Origin: Phycisphaerae bacterium
Lineage (GTDB): Bacteria > Planctomycetota > Phycisphaerae > UBA1845 > Fen-1342
NCBI GenBank assembly: GCA_022842805.1
Contig: JALHOX010000111.1
Span: 1 to 5,971 of the forward strand
DNA length: 5,971 nt
Reading direction: 5' to 3'
Notes under the pieces: generated by a model
What the model saw: only the letters and a program-made list of their open reading frames with translations
What the model was told of the DNA's origin: nothing
The model's database searches: none
Made by a program: the position numbers and the translations under genes
In this document: piece by piece, positions 5,937-5,971 of the stretch
Position numbering within the stretch: the first letter of the stretch is position 1
Layout of the letters: each line of letters begins with the position of its first letter

Positions 5937-5971
5937 GCTCGGGGGCCCCTGATTAAAAATATTCGCACGAC

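Overview
The window is a G+C-rich piece of a diderm (LPS-type outer membrane) bacterial chromosome. LptF/LptG-type permease genes show the diderm envelope. A small protein with an acidic linker, a zinc ribbon and a C-terminal membrane helix, a lipid-transport permease with an enlarged periplasmic part, and a secreted propeller-like protein together suggest Planctomycetota or a related lineage. That placement is an inference from gene style; there is no rRNA or marker gene here. I see no tRNA, rRNA, CRISPR array, transposase or phage gene.

Layout, from right to left along the minus strand. (1) 5420-3714 encodes a 568-residue LptF-like permease. (2) After a 31-bp gap, 3682-2597 encodes a 361-residue LptG-like permease with a GTG start. 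(3) After only 3 bp, 2593-1907 encodes an OmpR/PhoB-class response regulator. These three genes look like one operon. (4) A gene-free gap of 405 bp (1906-1502) carries a candidate terminator, a cluster of alternating GATCGTG/CACGATC half-sites and a leader hairpin. (5) A secreted, repeat-containing propeller-like protein starts at 1501 and runs off the left edge. On the plus strand, diverging from lptF across a 179-bp shared control region, is one small gene (5600-5887) encoding an acidic zinc-ribbon membrane protein. A convincing hairpin terminator follows it.

How the parts may work together: LptF and LptG are normally the membrane halves of the LptB2FG ABC transporter, which extracts LPS from the inner membrane. 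The ATPase (LptB) is not in this window. The response regulator is apparently co-transcribed, but no histidine kinase is visible, so its signal and targets are unknown. A link between envelope stress sensing and LPS export is a reasonable hypothesis, not a demonstrated one. The propeller-like protein lies downstream on the same strand behind a long gap and is probably transcribed separately.

Nothing here is a clear new defence or mobile system. The points most worth a second look are the lptF-lptG-response regulator arrangement, the roughly 200 extra periplasmic residues of the LptF-like protein, and the alternating half-site cluster in the gap.
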